Source: Clytia hemisphaerica
Lineage: Eukaryota; Cnidaria; Hydrozoa; Leptothecata; Clytiidae
Reading direction: 5' to 3'
Length of the DNA: 64,000 nucleotides
Assembly: GCA_902728285.1 (NCBI GenBank)
Contig: CACVBU010001140.1
Coordinates: 482,953 to 546,952, forward strand
Below, piece by piece: positions 22,476 through 33,235 of the stretch (positions are counted from its first letter, which is position 1; every line of letters begins with the position of its first letter). A model generated the notes under the pieces. That model had not been told where the DNA came from and did no database searches. It worked only from the letters and a program-made list of their open reading frames with translations. Both the position numbers and the translations under genes were made by a program.

Positions 22476-23625
22476 CGGATGTGTTGTTAAAAGATGTAAA
22501 GATGGCGGAGAAAATTCAGGAAAATCTACGAAAACACCCGAATTCAGCATCAATTTACGACCTTTGCAGCCCATCTGAATGTGTTACAAGTGAAGAAGGA
22601 AGATCCAAAGACACACTTGAATGTAAAAAGTGCAATCGGGAAGATCCAAAGACACACTTGAATGTAAAAAGTGCAATCGAATCGTACACTACATTTGCTC
22701 AAAGCTCCCCGTCTATCAAATCCAGTTATGTCTAACATACAAATCGAGAGCTTTTATCTGTCAAAACTGTGCCGTGATCACCCCTGATCTATTGGAACGG
22801 GTCATTCATGTGAAACATCAACAGTTTCAGGATTCCGAAAGGAGATAAAAGCTTGCGAAAATATAATGAAAGCCCAGGACGTAGAAATTACTCAATTAAA
22901 GTCCAAAGACGTTAATACAATGATCAGCGAAATAAAGGATAGCTTTTAGACCAGAATGGCAACGATCGAAAAGAAGATGGAAGACATCATTGAGAAGAAA
23001 GGAGAAAATAGATCACAAAGCTACGCAGCAGTCGCGTCGAGGCAAATCGATAAAAACATAGAAAACGTACTTCGAAGGGAAAAACAGGAGGAACGACAGA
23101 TTCAATCCACGGCGTGCAATGTAATTCTTCATGGTGTTGACGAATCCACTGAAGATTCAGAGGAGTCAACCAAAATCTACGACGAAGAATATCTAAATGA
23201 AAAAGTCTTACCTAAGAAACTAAGCTTAAGGAATATAAAGATTGAAGAAACTCAAAGAATCGGAAAATTTTCGAAGGAAAAGGAAGATGAAAAACGCTAT
23301 CGACCAATAAAAGTCCGATTTGCAAACGAAGAAGACAAAAATACAGTGTTAAGAGCAATCACTAAAGGAGAAAGATTGCCCTTCCGTCTGACAGAAGATC
23401 TTACGAAAAGTGAAAGGAAGACAATCAAAGAGTGGTGTATGAAAGCCCAAAAAATGAACACGTCACTAAAGGATGCAAACTTTAAATTCAAAGTCAGGGG
23501 GAGCCCTAGGAAAAAACTCTATCTTAAAAAAATTGTAAACCGAGCAAAGAGCGGTTCATAGAGGCCCATGTGCTCGCACGGTGGCCTGCGAACTTGTATA
23601 GCATTGTTATTATTATTATTATTAT
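22476..23625 (+). mobile_element. ORF1-only (half-LINE) retroposon, copy 2, inside LINE 3
   Basis: The insert is flanked by ATTCA (22471-22475 and 23626-23630), and LINE 3 ORF2 reads across the join as RTF then NSDTF. It contains its own finger, ORF1 and tail (TAGAGGCCCATGTGC, GGCCTGCGAAC, then TTATTATTA). At 1,150 bp it matches copy 1 (12390-13522) in length and layout. It has no ORF2 sequence at all, so it is not a random 5' truncation, which would remove ORF1 first. Confidence 0.75.
22500..23561 (+). pseudogene. ORF1 protein of the nested retroposon
   Basis: From ATGGCGGAGAAAATTC the frame reads ASIYDLCSPSECVTSE, then the finger DTLECKKCNR. A 41-bp exact tandem duplication (22598-22638 and 22639-22679) shifts the frame inside the finger; the second copy continues IVHYICSKLPVYQIQL and RAFICQNCAV. 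After a stop the frame 22956-23561 reads MATIEKKMEDIIEKKG, NVILHGVDESTEDSE, EETQRIGKFSKEKED, RLTEDLTKSERKTIKEW and a basic end VRGSPRKKLYLKK. This ORF1 C-terminus is intact, unlike copy 1. Confidence 0.7.
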
Positions 23626-26019
23626 ATTCAACAGTGATACTTTTCGCATGAAACTAGATTTGATCATCAATAGTGATAACAGTGATTTTGAATCAAAAAT
23701 AAAATGTATCATAGAAGAACTAGACAAACAAGCTCCTTTTAAATATAAAACGGTTAGAGGTAATAATATGCCTTTTATAAATAGAGATATGAGAAAAGCC
23801 ATCATGGTAAGATCCAAACTTAAGAACCTGTACTATAAGAATAAAACACAAGAAAACAAAACAAAATAAAAAAGATAAAAAATGTTTTGCTTATCGCTAT
23901 TGAGGAGGACTAAGAAAGACTACTTTGCCAACCTTAAAGATTCCAACATAACTGATAACAAAAAGTTTTGGAAAACTGTACAACCATTGTTTTCAAATAA
24001 AGGTTCAAACAATAAGAGTTATACCTTAGTGGATAAAGAAAAGATCATAAATGACGAGAAACAGATAGCTCAAATATTCAATGACTATCATGGCCAAATA
24101 ATATCAAAACTAGACTTGCCTGAGCCTCCCTATGTTGCATTTGACAAAACAAATAATCATACTGAAATTTGTATTCAGAAATATAGACAACACCCAAGTG
24201 TCACTGAAATCAAGAAAACTGAGTATCTAAATAAATTTTCTTTTATACCAACAACAAAAGAGGAAGTAGGGAAAATCATTAAGGACTTAGTTCAAGGAAA
24301 ATCACAGCCAAGCTCAGATATTCCAGTGAAAATCATAAAGGATAATTGTGATATGTTTTCCAAGTTTTTATGCTCAGAAATAAATGCGTCATTCGAGTCA
24401 AACTCTTTTCCAAAAGAATTGAAACTTGCTGATATAACACCTGTGTATAAGAGAAAAGGTTCAAAGAATGACAAGGGCAACTTCAGACCGGTGATTATTC
24501 TCCCAGTTCTGTCAAAAATTTATGAAAAAGTCATACATACCCAAGTCTCAACCTACTTTAACAACATTTTGAGCAATAGACAATTTGGATATAGAAAACG
24601 AATGAGTACACAATCTCCACTTTTAGTCATGACTGAAATTTGGAAGAAAGCTACAGATGAAAAGAAAAAGTTTGCAGCGCTACTCATTGACTTATCAATA
24701 GCTTTCGACTGCATCTCGCACGAACTATTGATTGCTAAACTTGAAGCATACGGATTTTCAAGGAGTGCCTTAGGTCTCATAGCAGCCTATCTACCAGATA
24801 GAAAGCAAAGAACGAAAATTGGCGACCATTACAGTACCTGGCATAATGTTAAGTAGGTGTTCCCCAAGGATCCATTCTAGGGCCGCTACTATTTAACATC
24901 TACATGAGAGATTTGTTCTACTTCCTTGAAAATAGAAATGTACTGAATTATGCAGACGATACAACACCTTTTGTGATAGCTGATTCTTGGGAACAGGTTG
25001 GTGAGGAGCTCTCGAATGGAGCTGCTATCATCTTTGAGTGTATAACCCAAAATCAAATGAAAGGAAATGCAGACAAGTCTGAGTTGATAGCTAACAATAC
25101 CAGCAAAGAAATCTTCATTACTATAAAGAATGAACGCATCTTTAACAGCAACTCAGGCAAGATCCTAGGATTAACTTTTGACAACTGTCTGACTTTTGAG
25201 CCACATATTAGCACGATTTATAAGAAAGCTAGCCAGAAAATCAGTGCACTTGCGAGGGTACCACCGTACATAAATCAAAATAAAAAGCAAAGGCTCATGA
25301 ATGCCTTCTTTCGAAGTCAATTCAATTATTGTTCGCTTGTCTGGATGTTTCATGTTCGCAGGCTAGATCAAAACATAAATCACCTCCACGAAAGATGTTT
25401 GAGGATAGTGTATTCTGATCATACATCTACTTTTGAGCAGCTTTTAGAGAAAGACGGTGTCATCAAATTCCACCATAAATATCTTCAGTTGTTAGCAATA
25501 AAACTTTTCAAATGTAAAAATAACATATCAGATCTAACTAAAGAAATTTTCAAACATGATGAAAATATCAAAGTAAATCGCAAAACGCCTTACTTCAGAT
25601 CAAGAGAAATAAACTCTGTTTTTCACGGTTCAGAGTCACTTTCATTTTTAGGGCCAAAAGTTTGGGAATTAATTCCGGATGAGTATAGAGATATAGTTGA
25701 TCTTAGTATTTTTAAGGAAAAGATTAAGCAGTGGAGGCCTAGATCATGCCCGTGTAGAAACTGCCGGACCTATATTGACGGTGTCGGCTTTTTGTAATCA
25801 CCTTACAAATTGTAAAGTAGCGTTGACTTTTATTAGCCTTTGTTGCTACCTGTTCGTCAACTTGAAATAAACTATTACATACATACATGGCGAAATCTTA
25901 GAAACTAGATTGTTTCTTACATATCTTCAATTCGCGCAAACAATTCTTTATAAATGTTCAGGTAAATTGGAGATTTATAACTTTTTAGCAACCAATAAAG
26001 AACGGTCAAATGCTCTCAG

Positions 26020-27483
26020 AAGCCGATCTTGAGTATGTCATCTTGGACGAAGCTATAGAGAACTGCTATTTAGAGATGAATGAAAAGCTTTTGGAACAAG
26101 ATCACTGTGATGAAGTGATGACAAGGTATAAGAAACACATCTTTTGTTTTGATGTCCATGTATCCATCAATACAGTTTTCCCCAAGGAAATGCCACTTCA
26201 AAATAAGACATAACTTCTTGACAATAAGTCATGTAAAAGAGGTGAACAGTAAGTGAGCAATTACTGGAAAGATATAAGATGTCACACCTGTCAGCCTTGC
26301 ACACAAGCGTCACTAAAATGCTATACCGAAATATATAACAAGGAAGGGGTACTTGATTTTATCGAATTACCTTTATGAAGAAGTCATTTTAGACCATTTA
26401 AATGGACATGGAGTTTTTTAACCACAGGCTAATGTAATGGAATTGATGTCATCGTAAAATATTTCAAAAAGTTGCTACATCTTAGTGAACTAACTGTGGG
26501 CTTGGTTCTAGGACCCATAAGAAATCGCTGCGCCTTTTTTAAGCCATTTTTACTGCAAGATTAACATTTTATTCTACGAATTCGACTGCTCATTAAAAAT
26601 GAAAATGTAAATTGAGTAAAACTTTACCATTTAGACGGAGTCTGTCATAGGACGGTGTTGCTGGTTAATTGTTTATAATATTCTTTTAATTATTCTTTTT
26701 TTCAGCACCACAGGCGCCACTATTGACGGATTTCGAACAGGTAAGAAAATCTGATAATCTGTTTTTCACAGAGACACTTCGGTCATTATAAGATTTCGAG
26801 TAAATGACCAAAATCACCAAAAGTCTTGAAAATATTTACTTGCTTAGGCGAGACCATTTTATTTGTTGCTCTACGGGCAGATCGTTAGCAAAATATTGGT
26901 CGGTCGGTCGGTAAATTTAGAATAAATTTTTCATTTATTAGGCAAGGCATGATTTGGAATTCTTAAAAATACTTATATGATTCATTTTGAGAAAAATATA
27001 TGACCAGATGACGTTGTACATGAACGTATTTAAAGGAAGTCATCAATAATTTTAAACTTTTTTCAAAAACTTTAAAATGTCCTTTTTTATCAAGGAAGCT
27101 GAGGGTCTTCCAGAGCTTCAGCACGCTTGGGAAGGAAGAGTTTAGAGGTGAAATATTCCTTATTCAATTAAAAGTCTACCGCAGGTTGGGTAAAGTATAC
27201 ATATAAGGGAAAACGGCTTCCATACAATCAACCAATCATGCTCGACTCGAGTTTTAGAAAGAATATTTCACGGTGTTTCCGGATGTTTAGTCATTCGCCT
27301 ATTTTCTCTACTGCCAGTTTTTTTTTCATTTTTCCTATTTTATGATACATTCCGAGAAACTATTTTCGAGCCAAAGATGATTATTCATTTCAAATTAATC
27401 GTAAACAATTCTTTTGATTTAGGGATATGCATATTTCCAATCGAAGCTAGCTCGGATGGATGAAGCGGCTAACAGCGAAGATT
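26020..27483 (+). CDS. Candidate spliced gene 3' end, three small exons
   Basis: Exon 26020-26125 follows an acceptor CTCTCAG and ends at GTATAAG; it reads DLEYVILDEAIENCYL and EQDHCDEVMT. Exon 26706-26740 is 35 nt between a T-rich TTTTTTTCAG and GTAAGA. A third acceptor TTGATTTAG precedes 27422. Splicing in phase gives a short C-terminus ending near 27471; an alternative phase gives AYFQSKLARMDEAANS ending at 27483. The acidic exon 1 looks genuinely coding, the rest is uncertain. The gene would start upstream of LINE 3. Confidence 0.3.
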
Positions 27484-28497
27484 GATCAAGATTGAGTGAA
27501 TGATTTTGATCAACCACGTACATCTTTCATTATTTATTTATCGACCGCATCGCTGTGTTTTTACCGTGTTTCCTGCGCGCGTCGAGGAAAGGATATACAA
27601 TTTCAATCTCCCATCACTACTTTGTTACCATCTTTTTGTTTAGATGAGTTAAATTTGTACTTTGAAAATCAGGTAATGTTAGTTTGGATGAACAACACCA
27701 ACTTTTTTTCATTAAACTATCTTAGATTCCGAACTAGGCTAAGTTACAGCTTCGAATCGTTTCACCGTATTTTGTTATTTGTCGAGGCTAGTTGACTTTT
27801 TACCGGATAGGAATTATTAAACATCATTCTATTCTGGCCGGCAATGGTTGATTAGAGTCCAGACCTCATATCTTTGAGCTTTGGTAACAGACTGAGAAGA
27901 AGAAGACAAGACATTCAAGAAAACCTCAAAACTTCCACTTCCATAACTTTATACATTGGAAAAGCAAGTAAAGGCCTTGAAATAATAACATTTGAATTAT
28001 TTATACCATAATGCTAAGGCGGCTATGACGGCCAGGAAACACGTAAACTAAAGATTCTCGTGACAGAGAAAGATCATAAATCACTATGTCAAAAAGGAAA
28101 TTGTCAGTAGCAGGCTCTCACCAATTTTCAGTTAAAACAAGGCTTTATGATTTTTTTCTGCAAAATACAGTTAAGATGAGGAAAGTAATACAGAGCTGTC
28201 AATGAAGGCCAAAAACTACCTTTCCTAAAGAAAAAAGTTTAACAACTAAACCCAAATTTAGCAAATCAATCCAAAGAAAAAATACATACGCCAAAATCAA
28301 TAGTAAAGATCATGGAAATAGTTCAAAACAAATGCTCGAATACTACCACTATCCAAGCCTAGTGTAAAAACTGCCACTTAGTACACATCCATCGACCCAA
28401 TGCCACACACCTAAATAACCATTTCCATCCGACATACACATGAAATGACAAATGAAAAGACAAACCCAATACCAATGTTGTAAGGGTACATAAGTAG
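27484..28497. other. No gene recognised
   Basis: Sequence upstream of the Helitron coding region. Degenerate Cys/His codons near 28330-28440 may be eroded Helitron 5' sequence, but no frame is long enough to call. Confidence 0.4.
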
Positions 28498-29465
28498 CTC
28501 AGTTTCGACCCTTGTTGCTGGACTGACTTATGTACCAAGAAGAAAACAGGGTCACCTCGTATTTATAGTTGTGCTGTTGATCCTTTCATTGAATTGGTAT
28601 ACCATGCCATTTACCCCAAACTTAAAAACTTCAGTGACTTTTCATCCTTTGTCAACACTGTTTACAATATATGTCGAAATTATGAAAACCTGAAATTAAA
28701 TGAGAATTTAGAATATTTACATGAACGTGTACGCCAGGAAATATGGAATATTGTTAAGACTAAATGCCCTTCTTTCCGTGCGATGGACTGTAATGCGCAA
28801 TTTTCTGAAATATTTCAAGACAGTGTTTGGGGTCTTAAACGAGCCTTATTTCAAACCTCGTACATGTACGACGAAAATTGTAGTACTTGCCATAACTCAA
28901 TACACGGCACGCTTTCAACATTCATTCGATATTTTTCTTGGGACGGTGAAATTACACCAAATTTGATTAATAATTGGCAAACAGATTTATTTTCAAGATC
29001 CTTTTTTACGCCAAGTATAACTTGTCCCTTTTGTTTGAATTCTACTATTCTTAACAATTCATATATGAGTCCTGGCCAGTTGCTTTGTATTGAATTTTCT
29101 CCGAATACCATGAACTTGATCATGATTCACGAAACTTTGAAAATAGGTGATTTAAATTACCAATTAGTTGGGGCTATCAGAAATTCAACTGGACACTTCA
29201 CATCCGCTGTCAAAGGTACAATTTCACGAGAATGGTTCTACATAATGACCTCTGTAATAGCAAATTGATGTACACATCATTTTATCAACTGAAAAGGGAT
29301 TATTTAAATGGTTGCTTTTTTTTCTGCTACTCTAAAACAGACAGTTTTGTTCATCAATTGGATTCTAGTTTAACTGAAACCAATTCTTTAACAATGGATT
29401 TCAACTGTGACTCTAGTAACTCTACCTTCATAACAAATGTTCCAGGTTTATCTAATGCAAATTAA
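28498..29465 (+). pseudogene. Helitron USP-like cysteine-protease domain
   Basis: The frame reads PRIYSCAVDPFIELVYH, where the Cys would be the catalytic box, then ERVRQEIWNIVKTKC, a Cys pair CSTCHN and ITCPFCLNS, PGQLLCIEFSPNTMN and GAIRNSTGHFTSAV with the catalytic-type His. A frameshift near 29240-29265 moves the rest (SREWFYI, then LCNSKLMYTSFYQL and CFFFCYSKT) to another frame. The order C-box, H-box and W-Y-x-D/N box is that of ubiquitin-specific peptidases of the C19/USPL1 type. Protease domains are known in some Helitrons; the substrate is unknown. Confidence 0.55.
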
Positions 29466-29477
29466 ACAACAGACAGC

Positions 29478-30660
29478 TTGACAGTTGATTTTAACATGAC
29501 AAAATATCTTCCTCTCAAAGAAGCTACAAATGTAAACTTGAATACAGTTAAGAACGATCATGATTACGAAGCAATTTCAAATGCGAAACCTATGGATGGT
29601 TACAGTAAGCTGACAGGTTCATTGAATGAGTCTCCAGAAAATCTTGTTCCTGGTATTTGTGATCTAAAAGAATTCAATCCAGTGCAAGGTGGAAGATTTC
29701 CACCTGATGCCCTAGAAATTGTTAGAAAATTCTATCAAAACTTATCTCAGCTTGAAATTGCACTGTGCTCAGTTTGTTTTGAAGCATAGCCGCACATATC
29801 CAATGCTATGTGTAAAAGAGATAAACAAGAGCCAAAAAAAATTAGTGTTAAAAATTCCATGATTCCATACCCAGTACCCAAAGAGCTTCAAAATTTAGCT
29901 CAGATCGAAGAAATGCATATATCTAGAATATTACCTGTTATGAATTTATATATGAAACCAAAGGGCATGTTATAAATTTTCCTTCAAATATTCGAAAACT
30001 TGCAACTGTACTTCCACATCTACCATCTGATCTCCCAGTTTTAAGACTAGAAAGAGAAGATGGTCACATCTTTTCAAAATACTTCAGGGTAAGGAAAAAC
30101 GTAGTTCAAAATGCAATTGTTTGGTTGATTCAAAATAATCCTCTATACCAAGATGTTAACTATTGAAGTTGATAGAATCGACGATCACCCTCGAAATATA
30201 TTGACATTTTAGGGTATTTTAATGTTTTTCAGAATTTAAAGTTCGGGTGCTATTTTAGCACTTCCACTTTCTTCCATTGAATATTTCGATTTTAGAGGGG
30301 TTTGGTGGCTTCTAGGCTATATTCCAAGCCTCATACGAGCAAATTTGAGATTTTTAATCCTGAGATCCTAAGGTCTTAAATCTTAAGTCTCATGTTAAAA
30401 CTCAGAGTTAAAAATCTACTTTCCAACTGTAGTTTAAGGCGCTTAAAAACCAAATGTGGTGTTCAAAATTACACCAATTACATTGGGTGATTGGAGCTCT
30501 TGCCAGAAGATGGTGAGTTAGATGTAACTTCTGTCCAGAGACAGAAGACAAAACAGTTCCTGAAGAAATATCAACACGCTTACCCGGTTCTTCAAATTCA
30601 AAAATAACTTATTAGGGAATATATTAACAATGAAATAGGTTTGCAAATTGTTGGGGTGGA
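29478..30660 (+). pseudogene. Helitron DUF6570-type domain
   Basis: The region reads FNPVQGGRFPPDALEIV, LSQLEIALCSVCFEA (then a stop), ISVKNSMIPYPVPKEL, AQIEEMHISRILPVM, KLATVLPHLPSDLPV and VQNAIVWLIQNNPLY. This pattern (C-x-x-C, EEM-I-R-P-M-Y, N-PLY) is typical of DUF6570, found upstream of Helitron_like_N. After a 0.3-kb insertion the protein resumes LPEDGELDVTSVQRQ and KKYQHAYPVLQIQK. Stops at 29787 and near 29973 show decay. Confidence 0.6.
30178..30488. mobile_element. Unidentified 0.3-kb insertion in the Helitron
   Basis: Conserved Helitron sequence stops after NNPLYQDV and resumes at LLPEDGEL about 310 bp later. The insert is non-coding. ATTG occurs at both joins, and ATCACCC occurs at both ends in opposite orientation, but I could not define a clear TIR. 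A small non-autonomous DNA element is the simplest reading. Confidence 0.4.
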
Positions 30661-30800
30661 TCTAATCAATGAATATAATACAGAATATTTAGCAACATTT
30701 GCTTTTCCTACTTTATTCCCTGATGGCAAGGGTGACCCATTTAACTCTGGGATATTGAGAGAAATTACTGCCAATGATCTAGATTTACTAGCTTTGAAAC

Positions 30801-31598
30801 GGGTTGGTCTAAAAAGCAGGGTAGCCAATTGGGGTTGCCAATTTGGCTAGGTTGTGGGGTACCTAAATATTTTACAGACCAGAATAGAAATACCGAAAAT
30901 GAATGCATAGAACCATATTTTACTGACCAGGGAGCGTGAATCTGATTGATACTTAGATTGATCATGTATGATTCCAAAGATAAACAAAGATATAAATCAC
31001 CACGTGTTAAATGCATGAGGAGTAAGAAATAGAGCTTCATTATAATAGAGCTACTTCAAAAGACTTTTTGTACCTATTATAAGCTGCCATATTAAAAAAT
31101 TTTGAAAGGAATTAGTTGTTTGAAAGATCTAAACATGATTTAGATTAAACAATAGATTCAATAACAAAGGATTGTTAAGATATGACAAGATTATAGATCA
31201 TATGGCCCAAAGGCGATTCCAAAGCTATTATCATCGAATTACAGCTTCACGGAAATAACAATTAAAAAGATAAATAAAATCTAAATCTAAAATATTAAAA
31301 ACTGTTTTGTATATATTTTTTATTCGGGTCTGTAAATTTTCAAACGAAGCCAAGAAGGAAGACAAAATGGCGCCAGGTCTCTTGAGAAGTAACAAAGTTC
31401 AGTACCTTTGGAAAAAAGGCTATTGTGGCTGAAGTTCGAAAGGAATCTTAAATTTTATTACATGGAATCATTAACAAGATGTTGGAATAGTTATTTCCAC
31501 ATGAAAACAGGTTTCAGATTTCAAAAGTTTAGGGAAAAAGAGGTACCCCATAACCTAGCTCAATTGGCTACCCCATCGGCTACCCTCGACCAACCCCA
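30801..31598. mobile_element. Non-autonomous DNA transposon, 0.8 kb, inside the Helitron
   Basis: The ends are inverted repeats of about 55 bp: GGTTGGTC, GGGTAGCC, GCTAGGTT and TGGGGTACCT in order on the left, and their complements in reverse order on the right. An exact 7-bp duplication TTGAAAC (30794-30800 and 31599-31605) flanks it, extending to 8 with one mismatch, as in hAT-like insertions. The Helitron protein reads straight across the join (LALK then LKDLIKF). No ORF inside. Confidence 0.75.
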
Positions 31599-31889
31599 TT
31601 GAAACTAAAAGATCTTATTAAATTTGCAGAAAAAGAGATGATTCTTGGATTTATCGATTTGCTGTTCATCCTCGCTTTGCCTTTTGGGGATTCAATATCT
31701 TGATGTGCAAGAGGTTGCTAAGTAAGGGAAATTTGTTTGTAAGACGAAATCCAGGAGACCTGGACTTTACATCTGATGAGTTAAATGAAATGACAGATTC
31801 CAACTGTAGGAATTCACGGAGTGGGATGAATAAATTGGATAAAGCGGTCACAAGTGTCGTAACATGTATGATGTATGATAATGTTCAAA

Positions 31890-32595
31890 CTGAAAATTGA
31901 AATTGAAAAAATACTAAATATTGATCACAAGGAAAAAAGTTAAGTCTAAAGTAAAAACTAAAGTATAAGCATGTTTGAATGTATAAATTTGAATATTGAT
32001 TGATGAATTGATTGAATAGTATTAGTTGAAAATAAAGTAAGCTAGTCCTAGCCTAATCTTAATGTTTCATGATGCAAAAGCATCAAGAAAGAAAAAAACA
32101 AACTGGCTGAAAAAAACTTACCAGCTTGCCTGAAGTGTGAGGCTGGAATAATCCAGGCAGTGGTGTGATAAAATTTAATAAACTAAACTCATATTGATGA
32201 GAGAAAAGTTTAAGTTATATGACTAAGTCTTGTTTACTTTAATGTTCACTCCATGAAATCTCTTGTTAAACTGATGTGAAAATGAAAGTCCTTGGTTAAA
32301 TAGTAAATTCTAGAAAATGTGTAATTTGCAGAATGATAAATTCTAGGTCATAGGTCAAAGTTGATAAATGATAAAAATGTATAAATTACTGACCAAAACC
32401 AAAAATTGGAGAAATGCATATTTTGAATAAATTAACATAAATAAACAAATTAGAATCCAAAATTGTGAACGCTGAGAACAGGAAAACACTGAAAACATGA
32501 CAAAAACTGAAAAACCGTGAAAAATGTGAGGGAATGCCAAAAATGATGAGAAAGACACTGAACTGAAAAGGCTTAGCCGTTACACCAACTCAGGG
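31890..32595. mobile_element. Unidentified 0.7-kb insertion in the Helitron
   Basis: Helitron_like_N sequence breaks after TSVVTCM and resumes at MRLMGKMFYYTKE. The insert is AT-rich, non-coding and contains repeated AAAACTGAAAA-like words near 32490. No clear inverted ends were identified, so only its position is supported. Confidence 0.35.
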
Positions 32596-33235
32596 ATGAG
32601 ACTTATGGGAAAAATGTTTTATTACACCAAAGAAATATCTAGCTCTAAAGCTTTTTGGCATAATAAACGAAATGATCTCATTGAGATTATCAAACAAAAT
32701 GGACCACCAACACTCTTTTTTACATTATCGATGGTTGAGTACCATTGGCCTGATTTCTTGAGTTTGCTTGGAAAATATGCTTGTTCAGAAAATGATGTAC
32801 GTAACTTGATAGCAAACAACCCACACTTAGATTGGTACTTCACTGAAAAAATAGGCAGATTTGTTAAATCCTGGCTCTATGACTATATGAAAGCTGCGTG
32901 GCACTGGTATCGTTTCGAATATGCATCCCGTGGATCTATCCATTGTCATGGATTAGCTAAGTTAAAATCTGATCCTGGTTTGATTGACTTGACTCAAATT
33001 GCATTATCTGGGCATATAGTCTCAAGAACTAAAGAAAAGCTAATTTCAGAAGGCCTTCCAGCATCAAATGACATTGAAGAATTGAACCAGTTAATTGAAG
33101 CTGGAAATACTGCATCAAACTCTGTTTGTGACTATGTTGACTCATTAATGGCAACAGTTAATCCTTTTGACAACAGTGAATGGGACAAACCAAAAAAAAT
33201 ACCAGCTCAATCAGGTTTTTTGAATGTTCATTAAA

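Larger units (their letters stand above)
21544..25797 (+). pseudogene. LINE 3 ORF2: endonuclease and reverse transcriptase, broken
   Basis: The N-terminus has a tandem repeat of about 24 bp coding for GQEQRD-like units (21600-21700). The endonuclease follows: GQLNLNSIRNKIE, VSETKLNDNF, VVGDLNCE and TCIDHMLTN, with a frameshift after TTGIS at about 22390. The frame resumes in RYRSYRTF and is then split by the ORF1-only insert. Downstream come MRKAIMVRSKLKNLY, a stop at 23869, FWKTVQPLFSNKG, LIDLSIAFDC, another shift at about 24850, GVPQGSILGPLLFN, NYADDTTPF and a C-terminal Cys cluster CPCRNCRTYIDGVGF. All catalytic boxes are recognisable, but at least four lesions prevent a full product. Confidence 0.85.
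20308..25886 (+). mobile_element. LINE 3: near-complete CR1-like retrotransposon with nested insert
   Basis: Contains ORF1, ORF2 and a 3' UTR ending in (ACAT)n at about 25870-25886. A possible 9-bp target duplication ATGGCGAAA occurs at 20299-20307 and 25887-25895. ORF2 is interrupted by an ORF1-only retroposon (22476-23625). Several frameshifts break both ORFs. Before insertion the element would have been about 4.4 kb. It is the only LINE here that keeps ORF1 together with ORF2. Confidence 0.85.
28498..33235 (+). mobile_element. Helitron, broken, with three later insertions
   Basis: In order: a USP-like protease domain, a DUF6570-type domain and the Helitron_like_N part of the Rep/helicase protein. 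The Rep HUH motifs and helicase that should follow are absent; homology stops at 33235. Insertions at about 30178-30488, 30801-31598 and 31890-32595 interrupt conserved sequence, so all three are younger than the Helitron. Its termini (5' TC, 3' CTRR hairpin) were not found, so the edges are those of the coding remains. Confidence 0.7.
30655..33235 (+). pseudogene. Helitron_like_N domain of Rep/helicase protein, fragmented
   Basis: Three pieces of one protein. First (to 30800): [24 protein letters not shown]. Second (31606-31880): LKDLIKFAEKEM, then, after a shift, IYRFAVHPRFAFWGFN, RRNPGDLDFTSDELN and NKLDKAVTSVV. Third (32596-33235): GPPTLFFTLSMVEYHW, NPHLDWYFTEKIGRFV, WHWYRFEYASRGSIHC and HGLAKL. 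This domain precedes the HUH nuclease in Helitron Rep proteins. The third piece ends at a stop after QSGFLNVH, where the sequence leading to the nuclease should begin. Confidence 0.75.

Noticed and set aside
22550-24780. Several minus-strand open frames within the LINEs
   Set aside because: They are antisense shadows of the endonuclease and RT frames, which have strong motif support on the plus strand.
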